Below are positions 16,032 through 26,653 of a stretch of DNA of 64,000 nt, one piece after another. Both the position numbers and the translations under genes were made by a program. Location: the NCBI GenBank assembly GCA_002914845.1, contig JXTC01000399.1, positions 231,565 to 295,564 of the forward strand, in the 5' to 3' direction. This stretch comes from Trema orientale. Taxonomy: Eukaryota > Streptophyta > Magnoliopsida > Rosales > Cannabaceae. The notes below the pieces were generated by a model. That model saw nothing but the letters and a program-made list of their open reading frames with translations, had not been told where the DNA came from and did no database searches. Every line of letters begins with the position of its first letter. The first letter of the stretch is position 1.

Positions 16032-17186
16032 CACAAAAAACATCTCGGAATTTGTCCACTAAAGGATGTAGCTAAAACTTAATGAATTTAGCATTTTTTT
16101 AGATATTTATCAAAGAAGAAAAGATTAAGCCTTATCTCATATGGGATCAGAATTGCAGCAATGTGAGTCGTATTTTTTGACTTAGAGCAAAAATAGTGCA
16201 GATAAGTCATGTTGAGTTAGAAATAGATGGCTGATATTATCTCTTAGAAAGATCTGAGATTTTCACCATGAATTTTGCTCCTACTGGTCTTTGGCAGAGA
16301 AGATCCATAGCATCAAGAATTACTTTATTTGGGCTCTTATTGAGAGAGAAATAGACTAAATACTAAGGCATGTCTAGGCTGAACTTGAATGCAATCCAAT
16401 TTTGATGTTGTCTAATTGAAACCCATTTAGCATTGAGCTAGGTAGTTATTGTGAGTTGGGATTGTTGGAGACTGAGTCTAAATTCCGTGGGTTCAAGAAT
16501 TGCATCAATCCTATATCTAGTTTAAGATTTGTGCCCATTTTATAAAACTTGTACTAAAGCGATCATTTAACACGAATTAGGGATAACTCTTGCCCTTTTG
16601 CTTATAACTAAGAAAATACTTTAAGTTAGGAAAGTTAATAATATTTTAAGTATATATAATGATATAAATCCTTAATAAATATACACAATTAGACGTTTAT
16701 TATTTGCCCTTAAGTAATCTCCTAGAACTTGGTTTGATAGATTTGGGACGTTAAAATTTAATAGATCGATGGGAGTATTTTAAAATATTTGATTTACTGA
16801 CATGCAAAGTGAATTTTTTTCCCTTCCCTCCCCTCTTTTCCCAATAAGATTGTCAAATAAGGACTTTTATACCAAAAGGAGATTAGTAAGTCTATTTGGT
16901 GTAAATTTACCTTTTATTAACTGAAAAGGGATGAAAAACTTATTAACAAAAGAAGAAGAAGAAAAAGAGTAGAACAGGGGCATGAAAAAGAGAGAAAACA
17001 ATAAAAGTGAGGAAATGATGGAAATAAGGAAAAGTATAGGGAGTTAAAAATCATGAGCACACGAGGCATTTAAACTAGAACGCGGGATTCGGAGGCCACA
17101 TAAATTGTGGTTCCATTTTCTTATTTTCGTTTCGTTTTTTTCATTTCTAATTTTTCAGACTCTGATGTAACGGACTCTCATCTCAT

Positions 17187-17214
17187 CAACACCCTTCTCT
17201 CTCTCTCTCTCTCT
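17187..17214 (+). repeat. (CT)n tract in the NIPA leader
   Basis: A CT-repeat tract upstream of the NIPA start, in what is probably its 5' UTR. A likely 5' UTR intron runs from gtatga at 17367 to the cag ending at 17489, which would join this leader to the coding exon. Confidence 0.6.
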
Positions 17215-17597
17215 TCCCCTGCTTCGAACACAGCTTCCTTCTTCACCATACATGGACCAAAACCCGGAAACCCTTTAAAGATTTTCGTCAAAGTCACCTA
17301 TTTCTCGGCCTAATGGAGTTGGGTTTCTAGACCCACCAGCCATTGTTGCAGAGCGCCAAGATTTACGTATGATATTTATCTCTTCAGATTCTTATGTATG
17401 TGTCACAACTGTTTATACATCTATATACATGTGTATGTCTAATGTGTTTTTTGTAATGGGGTTTGTTTGGATCGGATCCGTCTACGCAGGAATTTGGATT
17501 CGGATATCCCTATATCTTGGCCCTGCAAGAGCTTGTATATATTTATAATTATATACATAATATATATCTTGTGTTATAATCTTCATTGCTCTGATTT

Positions 17598-20500
17598 ATG
17601 GGGATGTCATCTGATAACATTCATGGACTTGTTCTGGCGGTTTCTTCGAGCATATTTATCGGGTCTAGCTTTATAATCAAGAAGAAAGGTCTTATTAAGG
17701 CCGGCAATACTGGAATTAGAGCAGGTAATTCTATTATATCTGTTAATTTTTGTCTTTAATGCATATTTAGATTCCTCACATGTCCGAATTGGTCATAATC
17801 ATATTGGCCATGTGGTCCGTGTTCTTACTTTTGGTCTTGGTTTTTTTCTTTTTGGAGGTATACTTTTGGTCTTGTTTGATGTTAACAATTAGGACAATAG
17901 AGATGGTTTTGAAGCTAGTAGTAGTTTTGGCTTTTGCATAGGGGCTCTTTTGTTATGTATAATGTAGTATAGCTAATGAGTTTGTGGCTCTAATGTGCTC
18001 AGGGGCCGGAGGATTTTCGTACTTGCATGAACCTTTATGGTGGGCTGGGATGATAGCCAGTAAGTTTTGTTATCTTAGGTCTTTTAATAGGATTTATTAC
18101 CGATGATGCAATGCTTATCTCGTAGGCTTTCACTTGAAATTGTTGTTGATGTGGTGCTGATGACTCTTAGGGGTGGTCTAACTAGATTTTTCTAAGTGCT
18201 CTCTACATATCATATAGTTTCAAAATCCTGAAATGTTGCCTATACTTGATGATTTAAAAAAAAGTCAAGTTTTGGTACCAGATGATTACCACAGAGAGAA
18301 TAGGCACTGATGGAGACAATAAGTATAGGTTTTAAAAAAAACAGAGCATAAAGGGAATTGAGAATAGGCACTGATGGAGACAATAAGTGCTGAAAAAAAA
18401 AAAAAAAAATAGCATAAGGGGAATAGGCATAAGCTATACAGAAGATAGGAATGAATCTTTATACCTACTTTGAATATTGTTACTTGAAATTAATTTATTG
18501 TTTTGTTCTTGTCTCCATATATTATTGATAAGCTTTTCTTTTATATGCTACTCAGATTTACAAAAATTCAAATTCAGGGGTATTGTGCCTAAGCTGTGAA
18601 ATGCAACTGTAGGGTCTTCTTTAGCATATTTTTCATATTCAGCTCCCAGCAGTTTCTGCTAATTATAACTTACTTCCCATTGTTTCATTCTGATCACTTA
18701 CTAGGTCAATGTTAATTTCAAGTTTTTTGTCTTATTAGTGATTGTTGGGGAGATAGCCAACTTTGCTGCTTATGCATATGCTCCAGCAATTCTTGTAACC
18801 CCCTTGGGAGCTTTGAGTATTATTTTCAGGTATGCAACATGTTGGCATGGCACTCTCTGATCCAAAAGATTTTACATGCTTCTTCTTCTTCTTCTGTTTT
18901 TCTTTTTTTTTCAATTAGTTCTAGTAATGATTATATATTATGTGTGCTGCGGCGAAACAAATTTTATTTTCCACCAACATACAAACATTTTAGTGCATGC
19001 CTATTTTTGTACAAGTGTACTCACTTTGGCTTACAAAAGCATCTGTATTGCTATTGCGCTGATTTTTCGTTCGAATAATTTTATAAAGATCTTATTATGC
19101 AGTGCAGTGCTTGCTCATTTCATTTTGGAGGAAAAATTGCATATCTTCGGTGTGCTTGGTTGTATTCTCTGCATGGTAGGCTCTACAAGTATTGTTTTGC
19201 ATGCTCCTCAGGAAAGAACAATTAATTCAGTAAAGCAAGTCTGGCACCTTGCTACTGAGCCAGGTATTTGTCCAGATTCAGTTAAGTCTTTTGATTTGAT
19301 AACTTAGAATAGATGGTCATATTTCCAAAATTCAAAGTAGCTTCTGGTTTATTGATGAAGGTAAAGATATATGATTATTTGTCGCTATGACGTCTCAAAA
19401 CTGGACAGAATTCCAACTATTTGTCTCTAATGATTTACTCTTCTTATTATATTACATTTTTTTTTTCCTTATTAGTCAACTTGTTTCTGTGTCTTATTTA
19501 TTTAGGGTTGAACGTTATAATAGGAGATAGAGGCCAGTGCTCATTACATGAGAACAATGTTTTAGAATACAACTTGTGTATTTTACGCTAATAAACTTGT
19601 TTTTGTTATTAACAGGTTTCCTTGTGTACACTTGTATAGTTCTGATTGTGGTTGCTGTGCTTATTTTCCGGTATGTGCCACATTATGGGAAAACCCATAT
19701 GGTGGTGTATGTTGGAATTTGTTCTCTCATGGGCTCTCTCACGGTTTGATGCTTTTCTATTATTTTTCTTTTTATTTTAGTTGTGGAGAAATTTAACACA
19801 AACTTTTTCTGTTCTGTTCTATTGCTTATTTTATTCATCCTTCATCTGTAGGTAATGAGTGTGAAAGCATTGGGAATTGCTTTGAAGCTGACATTTGAAG
19901 GATCAAACCAGTTTATTTATTTCCAAACATGGATTTTCACAGTGGTTGTAGCAGGGTGTTGTCTTTTGCAGATTAACTACTTAAACAAGGTATTACCCTT
20001 AAGTTTAAATTCTCTTTTTCAAGTACTGTGATTCTGCCAAGTCAGTATTCTCTTAAACGATATATTACCCTTAAGTTTAAATTCTCTTGTAACTACAGTG
20101 AGTCTGCCAAGTCATCAGTATTCTCTTAGGAAATTTGACACCAAATTATGGTTTAGGCTTTCTACCACGGATCTTCTCATATTCTCTGACGTCTTTCTAT
20201 AACAGTTAGTTCAATTCAATATGAACATTATGACTGAATTCTGCTCATTTTGTCACTCAAGTAACTGAAAGATTAAAAAATGTAGTATTTGAGATGCTGT
20301 TCCGTCAACCTTTAACATGGTGGGAGGCTGTTTAACTGAGTGCTTTTTTGACTTGAATGCATCTTTGATCTGCTTTAGAAAATAATTTCTAAATTATGTT
20401 CCCAACTTCAATCATCATGAGAATGTTTAATCCGTTTCACTTGGATGCATCTTTGTAGGCCTTGGACACTTTTAACACGGCAGTGATATCTCCAGTTTAC

Positions 20501-21665
20501 TATGTTATGTTTACATCATTCACCATCCTTGCGAGCATGATCATGTTTAAGGTGATTTTAACAAATGTCTTGAGTTTTTCAAGTCTCTTCTGTTAAATAT
20601 GTTGAAATGAATGATATTCTTTTCATATTTTGTTCTTGTATTGATCATATGTCCTTGCCATGCTCAAAGGTGCAAAAGGTCCAACTCAATAGTCCAAGAT
20701 GGATTGTTGGAAAAATTATAACCATAACCACAGCCATCATGGAATATATTTGACGAATTTCATGTAGTCACGCTGCTGCTATTTTTTTTTTTTTAATTGA
20801 CAGCTCTATTGTTGATAATAAGAATTTCACATGACATCTAAGTTCACTACATTTTCAAAATACTGCTTTGGCTCACAATTCTTTAATTTTTATGCCTTAT
20901 CTCCTTATGCTTCAAGAAGAGAGATACTGCTTCTTATACTATCAAATTTACAGGGAAAAACACATATGGACAGGCATGCGGAGGCAAGACTATAGTTTAA
21001 AACATGCCACAATTCTTATGAAATGAAAAATGCAATTTAGTCTAGAACAAGAAGCTTGTGCTGTGTTTCATAACTTCTAAGCTTGTGTTAGTTATAAGCT
21101 GATTTTTAAGTGGAGCTTAACTAAACAAGAACACGAGGTAAAAGAACTGAGAGAAATTCTTATTCTTTTTCAAATGAGATTAACCTTGCTTTTCATTTGT
21201 TCAATTTTAGAACCTGTCATGCCTCTTATACTAGACATTCTAGACATTATTTTGGTTTGTTATGAGGTTTCACGAAACCCCGAGTATAATCTGACCATGC
21301 ATAAGCTATGTCTGGCTTGTGCCTTTTGTGAAACCTTGCTTCTTATTTCAAAAAATAACTAGTGTTTCACACATCTTACATTTTGCTTCTTGAAAGAATT
21401 ATGTCACTTTTTATTCCAGCATTTTTCTACTTTTTTACGCTATTTCCTTTGTTACTCATGTTTTGTCTTTTCTTTCCCCGAATGGCAGGACTGGGATTCG
21501 CAAAATGGAGCACAGATAGTGACTCAATTGTGTGGTTTTGTCACAATTCTATCCGGTACCTTTCTCCTACACAAAACTAAGGACATGGGAAACACTACTA
21601 CACCGGGGGAGACCCCGGTTTTCCACAGTCCAAGCCACCCTATTGTACAAATGAGTCCCCAATAG
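17598..21665 (+). CDS. NIPA-type magnesium transporter
   Basis: Membrane protein of the NIPA/DUF803 family (drug/metabolite transporter fold), predicted to move Mg2+ across endosomal or plasma membranes. Eight exons fit GT-AG rules: 17598-17724, 18003-18059, 18739-18829, 19103-19263, 19616-19743, 19852-19989, 20459-20551, 21489-21665; together 972 bases, 323 residues. Family landmarks: [11 protein letters not shown] at the start, [73 protein letters not shown] and [15 protein letters not shown]. Repeated hydrophobic segments suit about nine membrane spans. I chose the ATG at 17598 over the in-frame one at 17604 because family members begin MGM or MGV. The frame is intact. Ion specificity is inferred from the family only. 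Confidence 0.92.
18296..18415 (+). repeat. Tandem duplication in NIPA intron 2, period 64 bp
   Basis: gagaataggcactgatggag occurs at 18296 and 18360 with the following bases conserved. Both units end in A-rich runs. Confidence 0.85.
19991..20136 (+). repeat. Tandem duplication in NIPA intron 6, period 72 bp
   Basis: tattacccttaagtttaaat occurs at 19991 and 20063. Each copy is followed by a shared ctgccaagtca and agtattctctta block with small indels. Confidence 0.85.
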
Positions 21666-22840
21666 CCACGACGGTAATCGAACTTTAAGCGGCATTTTGC
21701 AGAATTCCTTTCCAGTCTCATTTCCTCCCTTGCACTTTTCCAACTTTCAGAAGTTTAGTTATGCTTATAGTCATGCAAAGAAGAGTAGAAATTAGGAAGG
21801 TTTAACAATTATTCTTCTTAGCTGAAAGATAACTTATTGCCCATTTTTAGTTGGCGTGTGACAAAGCTATGATTTGTCTCAATGTTGATGTGAAGATATG
21901 ATCGGGATTGTTCAGTTACCATTTAGTGATTCCATTTTTTTGAACTGACTTTGTTGTCGTTGAATTTGATTAGGATTTAGGACAAACATATTCATGTAAA
22001 ATTCTTCATATTAACCAGATTCTTCTTTTACAATTGTCTCATAACTCAGCCATTTCTTAAAAATGTTTCTTCTTTTTTGAAATGAATTTATTTTGTACTT
22101 TTCCATCGCCTAGTGGAATTATCAACGATTTTGAATAAGCAATATGCAAAACCAATCATCTATGAGCAGATGGACAATTTATTAGGAACAAAATACAAAT
22201 ATCTCGTTGGCTGCTATGTTCCATATGGTTTCTTAAAAAACTTAAAAATAATAGTAAATAGCTAAATGAAAGCAGTATCAAACTTTACCGGGGGGGATAC
22301 ATCAGAGATGTCGTTTCAATTGAAAAAAGGAGCGATAACAAACTCTGCTCGTCAACGATATGTCGTTTTGACACTAACTTGTTGATTTGTAGTTTCATCT
22401 CAAAAATGAAACGACAACAAACTTTAAATAGACAAAACCAGATGCCGCTTCTTTTTCTTTTTTTTTTTAATAATTTTTTTTTTTTTGAGGGGAATATAAT
22501 TTCTAATTGCAATCACACATTTTTTTATTATTATTATTATTAGTATTTATTTTATTATTGCATTTTTAATACTCAGAAAGTGATTTCGGACAAGTTGAAA
22601 AAAACCCAAATTTCTGTTGTCGTCTTCCCCTATATTTTCTCTGGCGCATTCCGAACAAAATTTCTCTCTCCATTTCCAAAATTCCGAAAAAAAAGAGAGA
22701 GAACTGTTAACTGAGTTCTAACTTCTAACTACTCTTGAACTTTCACTATTAACTCACTTCACTTCAGATCGTTAACTTTTTCCTTTTCTCCCAATTTTCC
22801 CGAGAAAATCGTCCTCTGGAGCTTGGAAAATTCTCAGGCT
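21666..22840. other. NIPA 3' flank and upstream region of the trihelix-like gene
   Basis: No gene seen. At 22310-22420 there are ACGAC/GTCGTTT motifs like those near 3500. From about 22630 the sequence becomes a pyrimidine-rich leader. A donor (caag then gtaagaac, about 22843) and an acceptor (gattcttag, to about 23012) suggest a 5' UTR intron for the next gene. Confidence 0.5.
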
Positions 22841-23035
22841 CAAGGTAAGAACTCCCCAAATTCTTTGCTTTTATCGATTCTGAAGTTTTCTCCATCTGGG
22901 TATGTCGAATTTCGGGTGATTAAGGCTTTAAGCTATTGGGGATTTCGGTTTTAGGATTCTTGTTCGATGCAATACAATTGGGGTTCTCTATAAGCCTGAA
23001 GTTGATTCTTAGGAAGATTTAGTTTTTGGGGCCCA

Positions 23036-24394
23036 ATGATGCCCGGAAGAAGAAAAAAATGGACCGAGGCTGAGGAGAGAACCCTGATCGATAAGTATGG
23101 TGAGATGGTCTCTGATGGGACCCTTGCCAAGATGAAAACTAGAGAGAAGAAGTTTAAGCCTATTGCGTCTTACGTGAACTCTGTCCACTATGTTCAAGAT
23201 CCTATTGCCCATCCATGGCAGTGGTCGTGGAAGGATGTTTCTACTAAGGTCCAGAACATGAGGCACCAGTATTTGTTGGTCAAGCAGAAGATTAAGAAAC
23301 AACTGCCAGAGTGTAATTCGGGTGGCGGTGGCGGTGGCGGTGGTGGTGGCGGTGGTGATGGTGGTGGGGAGGAGTTTGATTGGATGGAAGGGCTTACACA
23401 TTGGTCAAACTTCTTGAGATACAAGGAGGTTTTTGGGGATGTTGGGGTGGTGTCTAGTAGTGGTGGTGATTTAATGGCGGTTGCAAACGGGGAAGGTGAG
23501 AATGGTGGAGGGTTTGTTCGGGGTGTTATGGGGATGGAGATTGTGGAGTTTGGACAAATGGGTCATTCCGGGGATGGGGATTTTGGGGCTGGGATTGATG
23601 GAGTTGAGAATGGGGTGATGGGGTTGGGTTTTGAGTATGATGGGGAGGAGACGGAGGAGAAGTATAATGGGAATGGTCGGGTTCGGGAGGATGGAGATGA
23701 TGGTTTTGTGTATGAAGAAGTTGAGCCAAATGGTAACAATTTGAACAGAAAGAAAAAGAAGAGGAAGGTGTTGAAGGGGATTGGCAAGAAGGCGTGGGGG
23801 CTGCTGGGAAGCCAGTTGGGGAAGTTAAGGGAAACCGAGGCTCGGTTTGAGCAACGTGAGGTCGAAAGGGAACGGGAAAGGAAAAGGAGGGAGAGTCTTA
23901 GTATGGACCGTGAGCGAGAATGGGAACGGAGATGGGAGGAAAGGGAAAAGGAAAAGGATGAGAGGGAGAAGTCTAGAGATAAGTTGAGGATGCAGAGGAT
24001 TCAAGAGTGGGAAGTTTTGGAGAAGGAGAGTGAAGAGAGGGAAAGAAGAAGAAGAGAAGAAGAGTTAATTCACGAGAGAGAATGGGAGGAGAGGATGAAC
24101 AGGAGGAGATTAGAATGGAAGACAAGGATTGATGAGATGTTGAATCAGCACCGGGCGGAAATGGGACAGATGCAGACTAGAATTCTTCATGAGCAGCAAA
24201 ACCTTACCAGCCAGTTACTTGGGATTGTGTCTCAGTGGACTGCTCATCCAGCTGCACTTTCTGACCATACCAGCGCTAGCAATCATTATCTTTCACAAAT
24301 GATGCAGAATTTGCACCATGTGAACGGCTTGGTTCATGACGATGCTCGGGTCGAGGGAGAAAATCAAGATGACCAGTTCATAGTTGATGGATGA
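23036..24394 (+). CDS. Myb/SANT-like (trihelix-like) protein with Gly run and charged coiled coil
   Basis: A single uninterrupted coding exon of 452 residues. Residues 5-90 form a helix-rich domain opening KKWTEAEERTLIDKYGEM, with regularly spaced tryptophans and closing WKDVSTKVQNMRHQYLLVK. This resembles the Myb/SANT-like or trihelix DNA-binding fold. A run of twelve glycines follows (about 97-108), then an acidic and glycine-rich middle, a basic patch NRKKKKRKVLKGIGKKAW that may be a nuclear signal, and a long Arg/Glu coiled coil (about 275-375). The C terminus is Gln/His-rich. I infer a nuclear DNA- or chromatin-binding protein; no target is visible. Two ATGs open the frame (23036 and 23039) and either could be used. 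Confidence 0.8.
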   Translation: MMPGRRKKWTEAEERTLIDKYGEMVSDGTLAKMKTREKKFKPIASYVNSVHYVQDPIAHPWQWSWKDVSTKVQNMRHQYLLVKQKIKKQLPECNSGGGGGGGGGGGGDGGGEEFDWMEGLTHWSNFLRYKEVFGDVGVVSSSGGDLMAVANGEGENGGGFVRGVMGMEIVEFGQMGHSGDGDFGAGIDGVENGVMGLGFEYDGEETEEKYNGNGRVREDGDDGFVYEEVEPNGNNLNRKKKKRKVLKGIGKKAWGLLGSQLGKLRETEARFEQREVERERERKRRESLSMDREREWERRWEEREKEKDEREKSRDKLRMQRIQEWEVLEKESEERERRRREEELIHEREWEERMNRRRLEWKTRIDEMLNQHRAEMGQMQTRILHEQQNLTSQLLGIVSQWTAHPAALSDHTSASNHYLSQMMQNLHHVNGLVHDDARVEGENQDDQFIVDG

Positions 24395-25002
24395 TAATGT
24401 CTTTTCGTTGGAACACTAATTTCTGGTCGAGTATGCAAGAAAGTTTGCATAGGAGAAGTATAAAGGTCAGCTGATTGTTAAATGAATTCTTATATCTATG
24501 TACTGTACTGTCAATTAGCTATTGTTGTACACAGATCTGGCTAAAACGGACTACAGATCCTCTATTCGCATTTTTTATCAGACCATGTTGTCTAATATAA
24601 ATAAATTTTTTTATCCCATATAATCCTTTTGTTACGAGTTCAGATAAGATTTTTAATAGTTGCTACTATGGTAATATCAAGCTGCTAATTCAAGCACTGA
24701 TGAATTGGTTCTGTTTTTTGTTTTCTTCTTTGGCTGGACGTATTTTTTAGCTCGACAAAGACAGGATCCAAATATATAGTATAGAGTATCAATTTCCCGA
24801 AAAAACAGAACGAAACGATCACTCCCCTTTCCCAAAAGAACAAACGAGCTGCAAATAAGCTGTTATGGCTATGCAAAAGACATTTTACCTATTTTAAGGT
24901 CATGTTTCCCTTGTTCCACATATTCCACAGGTAAATCGTGCCGTGTGACGTTCCGCATCCTTCCATCAGCCTTGAAACTGCTTAATTGCTCGATCTGGAA
25001 AT
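24395..25002. other. 3' UTR of the trihelix-like gene and intergenic DNA
   Basis: A probable 3' UTR runs to about 24605, with an AATAAA-like signal near 24597-24603. Beyond it I see nothing recognisable. Confidence 0.45.
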
Positions 25003-25240
25003 AAGGTGGTTGCACTAGCTCGACGAAGTGGGTTGGCTCAAGTGGTAAGAGCACCCATTACGTGGGATTTCGGTCATAGGTTCAAGTCACACCGGAGTAA
25101 GCGTGAAAACCTATTATCCCTAATGGGATGGGTGGAGATTGAGTAGTAGTAGGTATTTTCCTTTAATTTGTAATAAGTGGAGGTCATTAAGCCCCACTTT
25201 AATTTTAAAAAAAAAAAAAAAGGTGGTTGCATTAGCTCGA
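25003..25240 (+). mobile_element. tRNA-derived SINE with 21-bp target-site duplications
   Basis: The element body is about 25024-25219. An A-box-like tggctcaagtgg (25034-25045) and a B-box-like ggttcaagtca (25079-25089) form an RNA polymerase III promoter. The tRNA-like head is followed by an unrelated body and a terminal poly-A run. The flanks are direct repeats: aaggtggttgcactagctcg (25003-25022, plus one more base) and aaggtggttgcattagctcg (25220-25239, plus one more base), with a single difference. Such long duplications and the A tail are the mark of LINE-driven insertion. The near identity suggests a fairly recent event. Confidence 0.88.
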
Positions 25241-26650
25241 TCAGTTGTTGATTCTGTTGAGGATAAATTTGGGATAGATTTTAATCCTTGGTTTATTGTT
25301 CCCCTTTTACAGAACTGCCTAATTGCATGAAAGATTAACAACGGCTTCTTTGCTTGTAGTTTTAGAACACCAAGCTTTATCTTACCTCTTAAGTGGCCTC
25401 ATGTTCGTGTATTTCGTTGTATTTCTTATAAATCTTGCAGATATACATCCTCTCTGTCCTCTATCGCTCGTCACTACCTCTATGTTTCTATGGTCCTTAC
25501 TTTCGTCTAACTTATAAGCAGACATTGCTAGAAGTGACCAATCTAAGGGAGCGAGAGGCATTTATTTCTGACTTATCAAACCTGATAAAAGTCAAACACA
25601 ATACATATTAAGTATGCAGATCGAATTATTACAAGCCTGATATTAGCCGAGGAGTTTACTGGCCATCCTCAAGCTCAAGCTCAGGCTCAAAGTAGGTGCT
25701 GAATTTGTTCATATTTTTTTAACTGTTGATTCAGATTCAAATAGATATCATTTTTCTTTTTCAATTAATCTACAAATACTTTAAATTGGTGGCTGTATGT
25801 CTTTCAATTTCTGTCATCACACTTGATTTCTTGTTATTTCTAGGTATAACCTAAATTTCTGGAGTACAATGGTTCCAAAAAAATTATGGAGAACCGAACA
25901 GAGAGCCCAAATTAATGTTTGATGAAGGGAGCACCTGAATAAATTATCGTTAATCTATGCAATAGTGCTAACTTCTTATGCATTAATTTTCAAATTTGTC
26001 AAGTTTCACTTTCTGGTAACTTTTATATCTTGACTTTTTCTCGGACAAAGATGAACCACTAAGCATAATGTTTTATTTTAACCAATGTTCTGTTCAATGA
26101 AGTAGCTTAGTGAAGAATATTTGTAGTCTATGTTTTTAACTTCAAATGAAATAGGGTCTTCCAAACCAGAAAACCGAGTTTTGTGAACATGGTGACCAGT
26201 GACCACAATTTGATTGTCATGTAAAATCACAGATGAGACAAGAAATGAAAGAAACTTCATTTATAATTTTTTTTTTATTTTTTTAAAAAGACGATATGAT
26301 CCCCTCGTCAAAAAGAAAAGCAAGCACCAAATACGTTCCAATGAAACCATACATTAATGAATTTCATCTTTGTGCAGAAACCTTTTTTTAAAAATATTAT
26401 GTAAATAAGGAGCACTGAATTATTCAAAATAAATATAGAAAACGAACTTTTGAGGATCAGCTATCCTCTGCCATATTAAGAGACAATAATACCCAAGAAA
26501 TCATCATCGAAAAACAAAATTACACCTGCACGCCTAATGCCAACCTAACTGAACCTGGATAGGATTTCATTCAGCGAAATTGTTACAAATGACTTCTAAA
26601 CTACTAGACTAATGACTTTGAAGGTGACATTATGGAATTTTATTGGAAAA
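25241..26650. other. Intergenic DNA
   Basis: No gene recognised. Short open frames at 25323-25517 and 26078-26260 lack family features. The right part is the 3' flank of the minus-strand gene that ends at 26654. Confidence 0.45.
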
Positions 26651-26653
26651 GTG

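Larger units (their letters stand above)
13736..17090. other. Unassigned AT-rich block with hairpins
   Basis: No coding sequence is seen. The block begins where copia similarity stops. It holds two perfect 13-bp-stem hairpins, a GA microsatellite, an AAT microsatellite, and a stretch near 15575-15640 (aatcctcgtggagatcgacc) that resembles the leader of plant gypsy-class elements. It may be a non-autonomous LTR element or several overlaid remnants, but I cannot define its ends. Confidence 0.4.

Noticed and set aside
18839..19307. Open frames of 79 and 143 codons within the NIPA gene
   Set aside because: They are intron 3 plus exon 4 read through; the splice sites give the family protein exactly.
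23009..23424. Minus-strand frames with poly-Pro and Thr/Ala runs opposite the trihelix-like gene
   Set aside because: They are shadows of the glycine-run codons on the sense strand.
25034..25089. tRNA gene
   Set aside because: A and B boxes are present, but the cloverleaf does not close, a poly-A body follows and target duplications flank it. It is a SINE.
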